Below, in pieces: positions 4,260-5,652 of a stretch of DNA of 5,652 nt. The notes below the pieces were generated by a model that was not told the DNA's origin, ran no database searches, and saw nothing but the letters and a program-made list of their open reading frames with translations. The stretch covers positions 1 to 5,652 of the forward strand of contig CABTXJ010000051.1 in the NCBI GenBank assembly GCA_902488785.1, given 5' to 3'. The stretch comes from an uncultured Eubacteriales bacterium (GTDB lineage Bacteria > Bacillota > Clostridia > TANB77 > CAG-508). Both the position numbers and the translations under genes were made by a program. Each line of letters begins with the position of its first letter. Position 1 is the stretch's first letter.

Positions 4260-5652
4260 ATGAAAAATAATATGAGGTTAAAAACACTTTGGAAAAATAT
4301 AATAAGATCTACAAAAAGTTCAATAGGAAGATTTTTATCAATTACAGGCCTTATTGCAATAGGATCATTTGCATTAGTTGGTTTACTAGTTACAGGATCC
4401 AATATGAGAATAACTGGTGATAAGTATTTTAGAAAATTAAATGTTGCAGATTTATATTTAATAGGTGAATATGGAATTGATGAAGAACTAATAGGAAAAA
4501 TTTCAAAGTCAGAAGATATATCTAAAGTAGAATATTGGTATATGAAAGATACTACAATAAAAGGTACAAATAGAGCAATAAGAATAATGTCTATGGGAGA
4601 TGAATTATCTAAATATAGCATTGTAGAAGGAAGAATGCCAGAAAAAAGCAATGAAATAGCACTATTACATGAACTAAAAAAAGATTATAAAATAGGAGAT
4701 AAAATAGTATTAGATAAGTATGAAGAGCAAGATGGCGAAGAACCATTAGCTGTAAGAGAGTACACAGTTGTAGGATTTGTAAATTCTGGTGAATATCTAT
4801 TACATAAGGACCATGGAATATCTGCAAAAGGAGATGGACAATTAAAATCATATGGAGTAGTTAAAAAAGAAGCGTTTGATTATGATAGATATATGATTGC
4901 TAGAATATCCTATGATGATTTAAGAAATTATAATTATTTTTCTGAAGAATATAAAAATATGGTTAATAAGCATAAACAAAAATTAGAAAAATTAATAGAA
5001 AATGATCCTGAAAGAATGCTAATAAAGACTAGAAATGAAGCACAAGAAGAAATAGATGATGGTAGATTAAAATTATCTGAAGCAAAAGAAAAGATTGAAG
5101 AAGGTAGATTAAAATTACTTTCTGCTAGGGAAAAGCTTGATAATGGTGAAAAAGAATATTCAAATGGTTTAAAAGAATATAATGAAAAAATATCTGATGG
5201 TGAAAAAAAGTTAAAAGATGGAAAAGAAAAATTAGAAAAAGGAAAAGAAGAAATAAATTCTAATTTTGAAAAACTAAATGAAGCAGAAGAAAAATTAAAT
5301 AGTGGAAGACAAGAACTTAGAGATAATGGTAAGTTACTAGAAAATGGAAAACAAGAATTAGAAAAATATAATAAAATTTTAGAAGAAAAAAAGAAAGAAT
5401 TGGATGAAAATGATTCAAAGCTAAAATACTATAAGTTGAAGATTGAAGAAGCTAAAAAGTTATTAAAACAAAAAGATCAAAATTATAGAATAACTAAAAA
5501 CAAGGAAAAGCTAAGGGAAGAAAAGGATAGATTAGATAAGAAAGAATATGAAATAAGAAATATGTATGATAAGTACATATTAGATAAAAAAATATTAGAA
5601 GAAAAAATAAAAAAATCTGAAATAAATGAAACAGAAAAAGAAAGAGAAGAAG
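4260..5652 (+). CDS. FtsX/MacB-type ABC permease with a long coiled-coil insertion (N-terminal part, runs off the window)
   Basis: An open frame begins at ATG 4260 and stays open for 464 codons to the window end, so the gene is incomplete here. GGAG at 4247-4250, nine bases upstream inside the ATPase gene, supports this start; ATG 4272 is a weaker alternative. Residues 1-24 are basic (cytoplasmic), and 25-46 form one membrane helix (FLSITGLIAIGSFALVGLL). Residues about 50-230 look like the extracytoplasmic MacB periplasmic-core domain, with the characteristic VEGRMPEKSNEIALL at 122-136 followed by YKIGDKIVL. From about 235 the chain becomes highly charged and helical; there is no proline from 251 to the end and no cysteine in the visible part. 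The missing C-terminal part should hold more membrane helices and the FtsX domain. Family knowledge says such permeases pair with the ATPase just upstream. It is not a BceB by its visible features. The substrate is unknown. Confidence 0.88.
   Translation, partial: MKNNMRLKTLWKNIIRSTKSSIGRFLSITGLIAIGSFALVGLLVTGSNMRITGDKYFRKLNVADLYLIGEYGIDEELIGKISKSEDISKVEYWYMKDTTIKGTNRAIRIMSMGDELSKYSIVEGRMPEKSNEIALLHELKKDYKIGDKIVLDKYEEQDGEEPLAVREYTVVGFVNSGEYLLHKDHGISAKGDGQLKSYGVVKKEAFDYDRYMIARISYDDLRNYNYFSEEYKNMVNKHKQKLEKLIENDPERMLIKTRNEAQEEIDDGRLKLSEAKEKIEEGRLKLLSAREKLDNGEKEYSNGLKEYNEKISDGEKKLKDGKEKLEKGKEEINSNFEKLNEAEEKLNSGRQELRDNGKLLENGKQELEKYNKILEEKKKELDENDSKLKYYKLKIEEAKKLLKQKDQNYRITKNKEKLREEKDRLDKKEYEIRNMYDKYILDKKILEEKIKKSEINETEKEREE
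4962..5652 (+). other. Coiled-coil insertion encoded in the permease
   Basis: Residues about 235-464 and beyond consist almost entirely of Glu, Lys, Leu, Ile, Asn and Asp in heptad-like spacing, with no proline after residue 250. Since it follows the first membrane helix and the MacB-like domain, it should lie outside the membrane. As one straight helix the visible 215 or so residues would span roughly 32 nm (0.15 nm per residue), or half that if folded back as a hairpin. The coding strand here is strikingly purine-rich (GAA, AAA, AAG, AGA, GAT codons). It continues past the window end. Confidence 0.85.
5058..5351 (+). repeat. Repeated Asp/Asn-Gly heptads within the coiled coil
   Basis: Short units of the form D/N/E-G-x-x-x-L recur in residues 267-364: DGRLKL, EGRLKL, NGEKEY, NGLKEY, DGEKKL, DGKEKL, KGKEEI, SGRQEL, NGKLL and NGKQEL. 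The glycines fall at residues 268, 282, 296, 303, 314, 321, 328, 349, 357 and 363, so most steps are 7, 14 or 21, with one hendecad-like step of 11. The DNA copies have diverged, so the repeat is seen at protein level only. Similar DG-rich heptads are known from YhgE/Pip-type and other large Firmicute membrane proteins. Confidence 0.8.

Noticed and set aside
4187..4851. Two overlapping open frames on the minus strand opposite the permease start
   Set aside because: They lie antisense to the clear membrane segment and MacB-like domain of the permease. Their hydrophobic composition is a by-product of purine-rich coding on the plus strand.
5058..5351. Tandem DNA repeat or CRISPR-like periodicity in the permease gene
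   Set aside because: The periodicity is at protein level (heptads); the nucleotide units have diverged and vary in spacing, with no conserved repeat-spacer pattern.

Overview
The window reads as chromosomal DNA from a very AT-rich, low-GC bacterium, most likely a Clostridia-like member of the Bacillota. The evidence is AGGAGG-type Shine-Dalgarno sites, AGA/ATA/GAA/AAA-dominated codon use, AT-rich sigma-A-type promoters and Firmicute-style protein sequences. Fusobacteria or another low-GC lineage cannot be excluded from the sequence alone. Every Trp codon read in the genes is TGG and no in-frame TGA was seen, so the code is standard. The five complete genes end in TAA (four) or TAG (one).

Layout: (1) Positions 1-36 are the 5' half of an initiator tRNA-fMet on the minus strand, cut by the window edge right after its CAT anticodon. 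A full-consensus promoter (TTGACA-17-TATAAT) at 47-75 drives it leftward. (2) Diverging from it, 225-1091 encodes a class B DnaJ-like co-chaperone (J domain plus two C-terminal substrate-binding domains, no zinc finger), closed by a strong intrinsic terminator at 1122-1157. (3) A promoter at 1196-1224 starts a translation-quality cluster: dtd (D-aminoacyl-tRNA deacylase), trmL (tRNA wobble 2'-O-methyltransferase, overlapping dtd by one base) and prfA (peptide chain release factor 1, possibly with its own internal promoter), ending in a terminator at 3383-3409. (4) A separate unit starts from a candidate extended -10 promoter near 3472-3499. It encodes a MacB/LolD/BceA-type ABC ATPase (3555-4256) and, three bases later, a large FtsX/MacB-type permease (4260 to beyond the window end). 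The visible 464 residues of the permease hold one membrane segment, an extracytoplasmic MacB-like domain and a long proline-free coiled coil with repeating Asp/Asn-Gly heptads.

How the parts relate: the tRNA, dtd, trmL and prfA all serve translation (initiation, proofreading of mischarged tRNA, tRNA modification, termination). The DnaJ-like gene is a stand-alone folding factor. The ABC pair is an independent transport or mechanotransmission module; its substrate cannot be told from the sequence. I see no CRISPR array, insertion sequence or phage gene. The part that most rewards a second look is the coiled-coil insertion of the permease. The rest is conserved housekeeping sequence, and I do not see strong evidence for a wholly new system.
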